Assembly (NCBI RefSeq): GCF_015706575.1
Contig: NW_024037074.1
Location: forward strand, 24,789,334-24,853,333
Length of the DNA: 64,000 bases
Direction: 5' to 3'
DNA from: Patiria miniata
Taxonomy: Eukaryota > Echinodermata > Asteroidea > Valvatida > Asterinidae
The notes under the pieces were generated by a model. It saw only the letters and a program-made list of their open reading frames with translations, was not told the DNA's origin and made no database searches. Positions 36,941-49,651 of the stretch are shown in pieces; the stretch's first letter is position 1, and each line of letters starts with the position of its first letter. Made by a program: the position numbers and the translations under genes.

Positions 36941-37370
36941 TTGCATAATTTCAGACATTTGGCGCAAGTTTTCCAAGTGGCTAGATCGCGGGCATCGGAA
37001 ATCAATTCTTTGACTTCAACACAGAGACAAGGGCCCACATTACATAAAATAAAACAACACGGATGTCCTGCCCCCAAATCTGAAAAGAGGACAGTGATCC
37101 AACTTTTCAGACCTGAGTTCAAGAGGGGGTAAAATTCACAAGTACTTAACTTTTAAATCGACGAAAGCTGCCCGGCGTCTTCTTCTGCACCAGAGACCCT
37201 CATCATCTTCAGTCACAAATGTACATCTTTCAAAATAACACATACACATACAAAGAAAGACTTCATTTCCAGCCAGACGCGATGCTATTTTCTTACTCTT
37301 TTCATGCTGCGCGCACTCAATTTCGACTTGTTGTCATACAATAAAGCTCCAAAAATATGAGAACTTTCAG
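36941..37370 (+). repeat. Truncated monomer (430 bp, 80-bp internal deletion)
   Basis: The spacing between phase points here is 430 instead of 510. Sequence runs normally to 'gaccctcatc', then 'atcttcagtcacaaatg', omitting the 'ttcttcgtggacctgcac' segment, the A-rich segment and 'gttaatgcc'. The junction lies at about 37203-37212. The copy also has private substitutions ('acataaaataa', 'cccccaaatctg'). It makes a unique landmark in the array. Confidence 0.85.
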
Positions 37371-40300
37371 TTGCATAATTTCAGACATTTGGCGCAAGTG
37401 TTCCAAGTGGCTAGATTGCGGCCTTCGGAAATAAATTCTTTGACTTCAACACAGAGACAAGGGCCCACATTACATCTAACAAAACAACACGGTTGTCCTG
37501 CCCCCAGATCTGAAAAGAGGACAGTGATCCAACTTTTCAGACCTGAGTTCAAGAGGGGGTAAAATTCACAAGTACTTAACTTTTAAATCGACGAAAGCTG
37601 CCCGGCGTCTTCTTCTGCACCAGAACCCTCATCTTCTTCTTCGTGGACCTGCACAGGACACACGGACAAAAAGACAAAAAAAGACTGCAAAAAATCGCAG
37701 CCAGGAGAATGTTAATGCCAGTCACAAATGTACATCTTTCAAAATAACACATACACATACAAAGAAAGACTTCATTTCCAGCCAGACGCGATGCTATTTT
37801 CTTACTCTTTTCATGCTGCGCGCACTCAATTTCGACTTGTTGTCATACAATAAAGCTCCCAAAATATAAGAACTTTCAGTTGCATAATTTCAGACATTTG
37901 GCGCAAGTGTTCCAAGTGGCTAGATTGCGGCCTTCGGAAATAAATTCTTTGACTTCAACACAGAGACAAGGGCCCACATTACATCTAACAAAACAACACG
38001 GTTGTCCTGCCCCCAGATCTGAAAAGAGGACAGTGATCCAACTTTTCAGACCTGAGTTCAAGAGGGGGTAAAATTCACAAGTACTTAACTTTTAAATCGA
38101 CGAAAGCTGCCCGGCGTCTTCTTCTGCACCAGAGACCCTCATCTTCTTCTTCGTGGACCTGCACAGGACACACGGACAAAAAGACAAAAAAAGACTGCAA
38201 AAAATCGCAGCCAGGAGAATGTTAATGCCAGTCACAAATGTACATCTTTCAAAATAACACATACACATACAAAGAAAGACTTCATTTCCAGCCAGACGCG
38301 ATGCTATTTTCTTACTCTTTTCATGCTGCGCGCACTCAATTTCGACTTGTTGTCATACAATACAATAAGCTCCCAAAATATAAGAACTTTCAGTTGCATA
38401 ATTTCAGACATTTGGCGCAAGTTTTCCAAGTGGCTAGATCGCGGGCATCGGAAATCAATTCTTTGACTTCAACACAGAGACAAGGGCCCACATTACATCA
38501 AATAAAACAACACGGTTGTCCTGCCCCCAGATCTGAAAAGAGGACAGTGATCCAACTTTTCAGACCTGAGTTCAAGAGGGGGTAAAATTCACAAGTACTT
38601 AACTTTTAAATCGACGAAAGCTGCCCGGCGTCTTCTTCTGCACCAGAGACCCTCATCTTCTTCTTCGTGGACCTGCACAGGACACACGGACAAAAAGACA
38701 AAAAAAGACTGCAAAAAATCGCAGCCAGGAGAATGTTAATGCCAGTCACAAATGTACATCTTTCAAAATAACACATACACATACAAAGAAAGACTTCATT
38801 TCCAGCCAGACGCGATGCTATTTTCTTACTCTTTTCATGCTGCGCGCACTCAATTTCGACTTGTTGTCATACAATACAATAAGCTCCCAAAATATAAGAA
38901 CTTTCAGTTGCATAATTTCAGACATTTGGCGCAAGTGTTCCAAGTGGCTAGATCGCGGGCATCGGAAATCAATTCTTTGACTTCAACACAGAGACAAGGG
39001 CCCACATTACATCAAATAAAACAACACGGTTGTCCTGCCCCCAGATCTGAAAAGAGGACAGTGATCCAACTTTTCAGACCTGAGTTCAAGAGGGGGTAAA
39101 ATTCACAAGTACTTAACTTTTAAATCGACGAAAGCTGCCCGGCGTCTTCTTCTGCACCAGAGACCCTCATCTTCTTCTTCGTGGACCTGCACAGGACACA
39201 CGGACAAAAAGACAAAAAAAGACTGCAAAAAATCGCAGCCAGGAGAATGTTAATGCCAGTCACAAATGTACATCTTTCAAAATAACACATACACATACAA
39301 AGAAAGACTTCATTTCCAGCCAGACGCGATGCTATTTTCTTACTCTTTTCATGCTGCGCGCACTCAATTTCGACTTGTTGTCATACAATAAAGCTCCCAA
39401 AATATAAGAACTTTCAGTTGCATAATTTCAGACATTTGGCGCAAGTGTTCCAAGTGGCTAGATCGCGGGCATCGGAAATCAATTCTTTGACTTCAACACA
39501 GAGACAAGGGCCCACATTACATCAAACAAAACAACACGGTTGTCCTGCCCCCAGATCTGAAAAGAGGACAGTGATCCAACTTTTCAGACCTGAGTTCAAG
39601 AGGGGGTAAAATTCACAAGTACTTAACTTTTAAATCGACGAAAGCTGCCCGGCGTCTTCTTCTGCACCAGAGACCCTCATCTTCTTCTTCGTGGACCTGC
39701 ACAGGACACACGGACAAAAAGACAAAAAAAGACTGCAAAAAATCGCAGCCAGGAGAATGTTAATGCCAGTCACAAATGTACATCTTTCAAAATAACACAT
39801 ACACATACAAAGAAAGACTTCATTTCCAGCCAGACGCGATGCTATTTTCTTACTCTTTTCATGCTGCGCGCACTCAATTTCGACTTGTTGTCATACAATA
39901 AAGCTCCCAAAATATAAGAACTTTCAGTTGCATAATTTCAGACATTTGGCGCAAGTGTTCCAAGTGGCTAGATCGCGGCCTTCGGAAATAATTCTTTGAC
40001 TTCAACACAGAGACAAGGGCCCACATTACATCTAACAAAACAACACGGTTGTCCTGCCCCCAGATCTGAAAAGAGGACAGTGATCCAACTTTTCAGACCT
40101 GAGTTCAAGAGGGGGTAAAATTCACAAGTACTTAACTTTTAAATCGACGAAAGCTGCCCGGCGTCTTCTTCTGCACCAGAGACCCTCATCTTCTTCTTCG
40201 TGGACCTGCACAGGACACACGGACAAAAAGACAAAAAAAGACTGCAAAAAATCGCAGCCAGGAGAATGTTAATGCCAGTCACAAATGTACATCTTTCAAA

Positions 40301-42486
40301 ATAACACATACACATACAAAGAAAGACTTCATTTCCAGCCAGACGCGATGCTATTTTCTTACTCTTTTCATGCTGCGCGCACTCAATTTCGACTTGTTGT
40401 CATACAATACAATAAGCTCCCAAAATATAAGAACTTTCAGTTGCATAATTTCAGACATTTGGCGCAAGTTTTCCAAGTGGCTAGATCGCGGGCATCGGAA
40501 ATCAATTCTTTGACTTCAACACAGAGACAAGGGCCCACATTACATCAAACAAAACAACACGGTTGTCCTGCCCCCAGATCTGAAAAGAGGACAGTGATCC
40601 AACTTTTCAGACCTGAGTTCAAGAGGGGGTAAAATTCACAAGTACTTAACTTTTAAATCGACGAAAGCTGCCCGGCGTCTTCTTCTGCACCAGAGACCCT
40701 CATCTTCTTCTTCGTGGACCTGCACAGGACACACGGACAAAAAGACAAAAAAAGACTGCAAAAAATCGCAGCCAGGAGAATGTTAATGCCAGTCACAAAT
40801 GTACATCTTTCAAAATAACACATACACATACAAAGAAAGACTTCATTTCCAGCCAGACGCGATGCTATTTTCTTACTCTTTTCATGCTGCGCGCACTCAA
40901 TTTCGACTTGTTGTCATACAATAAAGCTCCCAAAATATAAGAACTTTCAGTTGCATAATTTCAGACATTTGGCGCAAGTGTTCCAAGTGGCTAGATCGCG
41001 GGCATCGGAAATCAATTCTTTGACTTCAACACAGAGACAAGGGCCCACATTACATCAAATAAAACAACACGGTTGTCCTGCCCCCAGATCTGAAAAGAGG
41101 ACAGTGATCCAACTTTTCAGACCTGAGTTCAAGAGGGGGTAAAATTCACAAGTACTTAACTTTTAAATCGACGAAAGCTGCCCGGCGTCTTCTTCTGCAC
41201 CAGAGACCCTCATCTTCTTCTTCGTGGACCTGCACAGGACACACGGACAAAAAGACAAAAAAAGACTGCAAAAAATCGCAGCCAGGAGAATGTTAATGCC
41301 AGTCACAAATGTACATCTTTCAAAATAACACATACACATACAAAGAAAGACTTCATTTCCAGCCAGACGCGATGCTATTTTCTTACTCTTTTCATGCTGC
41401 GCGCACTCAATTTCGACTTGTTGTCATACAATACAATAAGCTCCCAAAATATAAGAACTTTCAGTTGCATAATTTCAGACATTTGGCGCAAGTTTTCCAA
41501 GTGGCTAGATCGCGGCCTTCGGAAATAAATTCTTTGACTTCAACACAGAGACAAGGGCCCACATTACATCAAACAAAACAACACGGTTGTCCTGCCCCCA
41601 GATCTGAAAAGAGGACAGTGATCCAACTTTTCAGACCTGAGTTCAAGAGGGGGTAAATTCACAAGTACTTAACTTTTAAATCGACGAAAGCTGCCCGGCG
41701 TCTTCTTCTGCACCAGAGACCCTCATCTTCTTCTTCGTGGACCTGCACAGGACACACGGACAAAAAGACAAAAAAAGACTGCAAAAAATCGCAGCCAGGA
41801 GAATGTTAATGCCAGTCACAAATGTACATCTTTCAAAATAACACATACACATACAAAGAAAGACTTCATTTCCAGCCAGACGCGATGCTATTTTCTTACT
41901 CTTTTCATGCTGCGCGCACTCAATTTCGACTTGTTGTCATACAATACAATAAGCTCCCAAAATATAAGAACTTTCAGTTGCATAATTTCAGACATTTGGC
42001 GCAAGTGTTCCAAGTGGCTAGATCGCGGGCATCGGAAATCAATTCTTTGACTTCAACACAGAGACAAGGGCCCACATTACATCAAATAAAACAACACGGT
42101 TGTCCTGCCCCCAGATCTGAAAAGAGGACAGTGATCCAACTTTTCAGACCTGAGTTCAAGAGGGGGTAAAATTCACAAGTACTTAACTTTTAAATCGACG
42201 AAAGCTGCCCGGCGTCTTCTTCTGCACCAGAGACCCTCATCTTCTTCTTCGTGGACCTGCACAGGACACACGGACAAAAAGACAAAAAAGACTGCAAAAA
42301 ATCGCAGCCAGGAGAATGTTAATGCCAGTCACAAATGTACATCTTTCAAAATAACACATACACATACAAAGAAAGACTTCATTTCCAGCCAGACGCGATG
42401 CTATTTTCTTACTCTTTTCATGCTGCGCGCACTCAATTTCGACTTGTTGTCATACAATAAAGCTCCCAAAATATAAGAACTTTCAG

Positions 42487-45400
42487 TTGCATAATTTCAG
42501 ACATTTGGCGCAAGTGTTCCAAGTGGCTAGATCGCGGGCATCGGAAATCAATTCTTTGACTTCAACACAGAGACAAGGGCCCACATTACATCAAAAAACA
42601 ACACGGTTGTCCTGCCCCCAGATCTGAAAAGAGGACAGTGATCCAACTTTTCAGACCTGAGTTCAAGAGGGGGTAAAATTCACAAGTACTTAACTTTTAA
42701 ATCGACGAAAGCTGCCCGGCGTCTTCTTCTGCACCAGAGACCCTCATCTTCTTCTTCGTGGACCTGCACAGGACACACGGACAAAAAGACAAAAAAAGAC
42801 TGCAAAAAATCGCAGCCAGGAGAATGTTAATGCCAGTCACAAATGTACATCTTTCAAAATAACACATACACATACAAAGAAAGACTTCATTTCCAGCCAG
42901 ACGCGATGCTATTTTCTTACTCTTTTCATGCTGCGCGCACTCAATTTCGACTTGTTGTCATACAATACAATAAGCTCCCAAAATATAAGAACTTTCAGTT
43001 GCATAATTTCAGACATTTGGCGCAAGTGTTCCAAGTGGCTAGATCGCGGCCTTCGGAAATAAATTCTTTGACTTCAACACAGAGACAAGGGCCCACATTA
43101 CATCAAATAAAAAACACGGTTGTCCTGCCCCCAGATCTGAAAAGAGGACAGTGATCCAACTTTTCAGACCTGAGTTCAAGAGGGGGTAAATTCACAAGTA
43201 CTTAACTTTTAAATCGACGAAAGCTGCCCGGCGTCTTCTTCTGCACCAGAGACCCTCATCTTCTTCTTCGTGGACCTGCACAGGACACACGGACAAAAAG
43301 ACAAAAAAAGACTGCAAAAAATCGCAGCCAGGAGAATGTTAATGCCAGTCACAAATGTACATCTTTCAAAATAACACATACACATACAAAGAAAGACTTC
43401 ATTTCCAGCCAGACGCGATGCTATTTTCTTACTCTTTTCATGCTGCGCGCACTCAATTTCGACTTGTTGTCATACAATACAATAAGCTCCCAAAATATAA
43501 GAACTTTCAGTTGCATAATTTCAGACATTTGGCGCAAGTGTTCCAAGTGGCTAGATCGCGGGCATCGGAAATCAATTCTTTGACTTCAACACAGAGACAA
43601 GGGCCCACATTACATCAAACAAAACAACACGGTTGTCCTGCCCCCAGATCTGAAAAGAGGACAGTGATCCAACTTTTCAGACCTGAGTTCAAGAGGGGGT
43701 AAAATTCACAAGTACTTAACTTTTAAATCGACGAAAGCTGCCCGGCGTCTTCTTCTGCACCAGAGACCCTCATCTTCTTCTTCGTGGACCTGCACAGGAC
43801 ACACGGACAAAAAGACAAAAAAAGACTGCAAAAAATCGCAGCCAGGAGAATGTTAATGCCAGTCACAAATGTACATCTTTCAAAATAACACATACACATA
43901 CAAAGAAAGACTTCATTTCCAGCCAGACGCGATGCTATTTTCTTACTCTTTTCATGCTGCGCGCACTCAATTTCGACTTGTTGTCATACAATAAAGCTCC
44001 CAAAATATAAGAACTTTCAGTTGCATAATTTCAGACATTTGGCGCAAGTGTTCCAAGTGGCTAGATCGCGGCATCGGAAATCAATTCTTTGACTTCAACA
44101 CAGAGACAAGGGCCCACATTACATCAAACAAAACAACACGGTTGTCCTGCCCCCAGATCTGAAAAGAGGACAGTGATCCAACTTTTCAGACCTGAGTTCA
44201 AGAGGGGGTAAAATTCACAAGTACTTAACTTTTAAATCGACGAAAGCTGCCCGGCGTCTTCTTCTGCACCAGAGACCCTCATCTTCTTCTTCGTGGACCT
44301 GCACAGGACACACGGACAAAAAGACAAAAAAAGACTGCAAAAAATCGCAGCCAGGAGAATGTTAATGCCAGTCACAAATGTACATCTTTCAAAATAACAC
44401 ATACACATACAAAGAAAGACTTCATTTCCAGCCAGACGCGATGCTATTTTCTTACTCTTTTCATGCTGCGCGCACTCAATTTCGACTTGTTGTCATACAA
44501 TACAATAAGCTCCCAAAATATAAGAACTTTCAGTTGCATAATTTCAGACATTTGGCGCAAGTGTTCCAAGTGGCTAGATCGCGGCCTTCGGAAATAAATT
44601 CTTTGACTTCAACACAGAGACAAGGGCCCACATTACATCAAATAAAACAACACGGTTGTCCTGCCCCCAGATCTGAAAAGAGGACAGTGATCCAACTTTT
44701 CAGACCTGAGTTCAAGAGGGGGTAAAATTCACAAGTACTTAACTTTTAAATCGACGAAAGCTGCCCGGCGTCTTCTTCTGCACCAGAGACCCTCATCTTC
44801 TTCTTCGTGGACCTGCACAGGACACACGGACAAAAAGACAAAAAAAGACTGCAAAAAATCGCAGCCAGGAGAATGTTAATGCCAGTCACAAATGTACATC
44901 TTTCAAAATAACACATACACATACAAAGAAAGACTTCATTTCCAGCCAGACGCGATGCTATTTTCTTACTCTTTTCATGCTGCGCGCACTCAATTTCGAC
45001 TTGTTGTCATACAATACAATAAGCTCCCAAAATATAAGAACTTTCAGTTGCATAATTTCAGACATTTGGCGCAAGTGTTCCAAGTGGCTAGATCGCGGGC
45101 ATCGGAAATCAATTCTTTGACTTCAACACAGAGACAAGGGCCCACATTACATCAAATAAAACAACACGGTTGTCCTGCCCCCAGATCTGAAAAGAGGACA
45201 GTGATCCAACTTTTCAGACCTGAGTTCAAGAGGGGGTAAAATTCACAAGTACTTAACTTTTAAATCGACGAAAGCTGCCCGGCGTCTTCTTCTGCACCAG
45301 AGACCCTCATCTTCTTCTTCGTGGACCTGCACAGGACACACGGACAAAAAGACAAAAAAAGACTGCAAAAAATCGCAGCCAGGAGAATGTTAATGCCAGT

Positions 45401-48400
45401 CACAAATGTACATCTTTCAAAATAACACATACACATACAAAGAAAGACTTCATTTCCAGCCAGACGCGATGCTATTTTCTTACTCTTTTCATGCTGCGCG
45501 CACTCAATTTCGACTTGTTGTCATACAATAAAGCTCCCAAAATATAAGAACTTTCAGTTGCATAATTTCAGACATTTGGCGCAAGTGTTCCAAGTGGCTA
45601 GATCGCGGCCATCGGAAATCAATTCTTTGACTTCAACACAGAGACAAGGGCCCACATTACATCAAACAAAACAACACGGTTGTCCTGCCCCCAGATCTGA
45701 AAAGAGGACAGTGATCCAACTTTTCAGACCTGAGTTCAAGAGGGGGTAAAATTCACAAGTACTTAACTTTTAAATCGACGAAAGCTGCCCGGCGTCTTCT
45801 TCTGCACCAGAGACCCTCATCTTCTTCTTCGTGGACCTGCACAGGACACACGGACAAAAAGACAAAAAAAGACTGCAAAAAATCGCAGCCAGGAGAATGT
45901 TAATGCCAGTCACAAATGTACATCTTTCAAAATAACACATACACATACAAAGAAAGACTTCATTTCCAGCCAGACGCGATGCTATTTTCTTACTCTTTTC
46001 ATGCTGCGCGCACTCAATTTCGACTTGTTGTCATACAATACAATAAGCTCCCAAAATATAAGAACTTTCAGTTGCATAATTTCAGACATTTGGCGCAAGT
46101 GTTCCAAGTGGCTAGATCGCGGCCTTCGGAAATCAATTCTTTGACTTCAACACAGAGACAAGGGCCCACATTACATCAAACAAAACAACACGGTTGTCCT
46201 GCCCCCAGATCTGAAAAGAGGACAGTGATCCAACTTTTCAGACCTGAGTTCAAGAGGGGGTAAAATTCACAAGTACTTAACTTTTAAATCGACGAAAGCT
46301 GCCCGGCGTCTTCTTCTGCACCAGAGACCCTCATCTTCTTCTTCGTGGACCTGCACAGGACACACGGACAAAAAGACAAAAAAAGACTGCAAAAAATCGC
46401 AGCCAGGAGAATGTTAATGCCAGTCACAAATGTACATCTTTCAAAATAACACATACACATACAAAGAAAGACTTCATTTCCAGCCAGACGCGATGCTATT
46501 TTCTTACTCTTTTCATGCTGCGCGCACTCAATTTCGACTTGTTGTCATACAATACAATAAGCTCCCAAAATATAAGAACTTTCAGTTGCATAATTTCAGA
46601 CATTTGGCGCAAGTGTTCCAAGTGGCTAGATCGCGGGCATCGGAAATCAATTCTTTGACTTCAACACAGAGACAAGGGCCCACATTACATCAAATAAAAC
46701 AACACGGTTGTCCTGCCCCCAGATCTGAAAAGAGGACAGTGATCCAACTTTTCAGACCTGAGTTCAAGAGGGGGTAAAATTCACAAGTACTTAACTTTTA
46801 AATCGACGAAAGCTGCCCGGCGTCTTCTTCTGCACCAGAGACCCTCATCTTCTTCTTCGTGGACCTGCACAGGACACACGGACAAAAAGACAAAAAAAGA
46901 CTGCAAAAAATCGCAGCCAGGAGAATGTTAATGCCAGTCACAAATGTACATCTTTCAAAATAACACATACACATACAAAGAAAGACTTCATTTCCAGCCA
47001 GACGCGATGCTATTTTCTTACTCTTTTCATGCTGCGCGCACTCAATTTCGACTTGTTGTCATACAATAAAGCTCCCAAAATATAAGAACTTTCAGTTGCA
47101 TAATTTCAGACATTTGGCGCAAGTGTTCCAAGTGGCTAGATCGCGGGCATCGGAAATCAATTCTTTGACTTCAACACAGAGACAAGGGCCCACATTACAT
47201 CAAATAAAACAACACGGTTGTCCTGCCCCCAGATCTGAAAAGAGGACAGTGATCCAACTTTTCAGACCTGAGTTCAAGAGGGGGTAAAATTCACAAGTAC
47301 TTAACTTTTAAATCGACGAAAGCTGCCCGGCGTCTTCTTCTGCACCAGAGACCCTCATCTTCTTCTTCGTGGACCTGCACAGGACACACGGACAAAAAGA
47401 CAAAAAAAGACTGCAAAAAATCGCAGCCAGGAGAATGTTAATGCCAGTCACAAATGTACATCTTTCAAAATAACACATACACATACAAAGAAAGACTTCA
47501 TTTCCAGCCAGACGCGATGCTATTTTCTTACTCTTTTCATGCTGCGCGCACTCAATTTCGACTTGTTGTCATACAATACAATAAGCTCCCAAAATATAAG
47601 AACTTTCAGTTGCATAATTTCAGACATTTGGCGCAAGTGTTCCAAGTGGCTAGATCGCGGGCTTCGGAAATCAATTCTTTGACTTCAACACAGAGACAAG
47701 GGCCCACATTACATCAAATAAAACAACACGGTTGTCCTGCCCCCAGATCTGAAAAGAGGACAGTGATCCAACTTTTCAGACCTGAGTTCAAGAGGGGGTA
47801 AAATTCACAAGTACTTAACTTTTAAATCGACGAAAGCTGCCCGGCGTCTTCTTCTGCACCAGAGACCCTCATCTTCTTCTTCGTGGACCTGCACAGGACA
47901 CACGGACAAAAAGACAAAAAAAGACTGCAAAAAATCGCAGCCAGGAGAATGTTAATGCCAGTCACAAATGTACATCTTTCAAAATAACACATACACATAC
48001 AAAGAAAGACTTCATTTCCAGCCAGACGCGATGCTATTTTCTTACTCTTTTCATGCTGCGCGCACTCAATTTCGACTTGTTGTCATACAATATAAGCTCC
48101 CAAAATATAAGAACTTTCAGTTGCATAATTTCAGACATTTGGCGCAAGTGTTCCAAGTGGCTAGATCGCGGCCATCGGAAATCAATTCTTTGACTTCAAC
48201 ACAGAGACAAGGGCCCACATTACATCAAACAAAACAACACGGTTGTCCTGCCCCCAGATCTGAAAAGAGGACAGTGATCCAACTTTTCAGACCTGAGTTC
48301 AAGAGGGGGTAAAATTTACAAGTACTTAACTTTTAAATCGACGAAAGCTGCCCGGCGTCTTCTTCTGCACCAGAGACCCTCATCTTCTTCTTCGTGGACC

Positions 48401-48629
48401 TGCACAGGACACACGGACAAAAAGACAAAAAAAGACTGCAAAAAATCGCAGCCAGGAGAATGTTAATGCCAGTCACAAATGTACATCTTTCAAAATAACA
48501 CATACACATACAAAGAAAGACTTCATTTCCAGCCAGACGCGATGCTATTTTCTTACTCTTTTCATGCTGCGCGCACTCAATTTCGACTTGTTGTCATACA
48601 ATAAGCTCCCAAAATATAAGAACTTTCAG
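42487..48629 (+). repeat. Three-monomer higher-order repeat, four consecutive units (about 1.54 kb each)
   Basis: Monomers follow the order short (caataaag), long (caatacaataag), long. Units start at 42487, 44021, 45558 and 47096, giving spacings of 1534, 1537 and 1538 bp. In the first three units the second monomer carries 'gcggccttcgg' and the third 'gcgggcatcgg'. The last unit is degraded, with 'caatataagctcc' in its third monomer and 'gcgggcttcgg' in its second. This is seen by eye from diagnostic sites; full alignment was not possible. Confidence 0.65.
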
Positions 48630-49651
48630 TTGCATAATTTCAGACATTTGGCGCAAGTGTTCCAAGTGGCTAGATCGCGGCTTCGGAAATCAATTCTTTG
48701 ACTTCAACACAGAGACAAGGGCCCACATTACATCTAACAAAACAACACGGTTGTCCTGCCCCCAGATCTGAAAAGAGGACAGTGATCCAACTTTTCAGAC
48801 CTGAGTTCAAGAGGGGGTAAAATTCACAAGTACTTAACTTTTAAATCGACGAAAGCTGCCCGGCGTCTTCTTCTGCACCAGAGACCCTCATCTTCTTCTT
48901 CGTGGACCTGCACAGGACACACGGACAAAAAGACAAAAAAAGACTGCAAAAATCGCAGCCAGGAGAATGTTAATGCCAGTCACAAATGTACATCTTTCAA
49001 AATAACACATACACATACAAAGAAAGACTTCATTTCCAGCCAGACGCGATGCTATTTTCTTACTCTTTTCATGCTGCGCGCACTCAATTTCGACTTGTTG
49101 TCATACAATACAATAAGCTCCCAAAATATAAGAACTTTCAGTTGCATAATTTCAGACATTTGGCGCAAGTGTTCCAAGTGGCTAGATCGCGGGCATCGGA
49201 AATCAATTCTTTGACTTCAACACAGAGACAAGGGCCCACATTACATCAAACAAAACAACACGGTTGTCCTGCCCCCAGATCTGAAAAGAGGACAGTGATC
49301 CAACTTTTCAGACCTGAGTTCAAGAGGGGGTAAAATTCACAAGTACTTAACTTTTAAATCGACGAAAGCTGCCCGGCGTCTTCTTCTGCACCAGAGACCC
49401 TCATCTTCTTCTTCGTGGACCTGCACAGGACACACGGACAAAAAGACAAAAAAAGACTGCAAAAAATCGCAGCCAGGAGAATGTTAATGCCAGTCACAAA
49501 TGTACATCTTTCAAAATAACACATACACATACAAAGAAAGACTTCATTTCCAGCCAGACGCGATGCTATTTTCTTACTCTTTTCATGCTGCGCGCACTCA
49601 ATTTCGACTTGTTGTCATACAATAAAGCTCCCAAAATATAAGAACTTTCAG

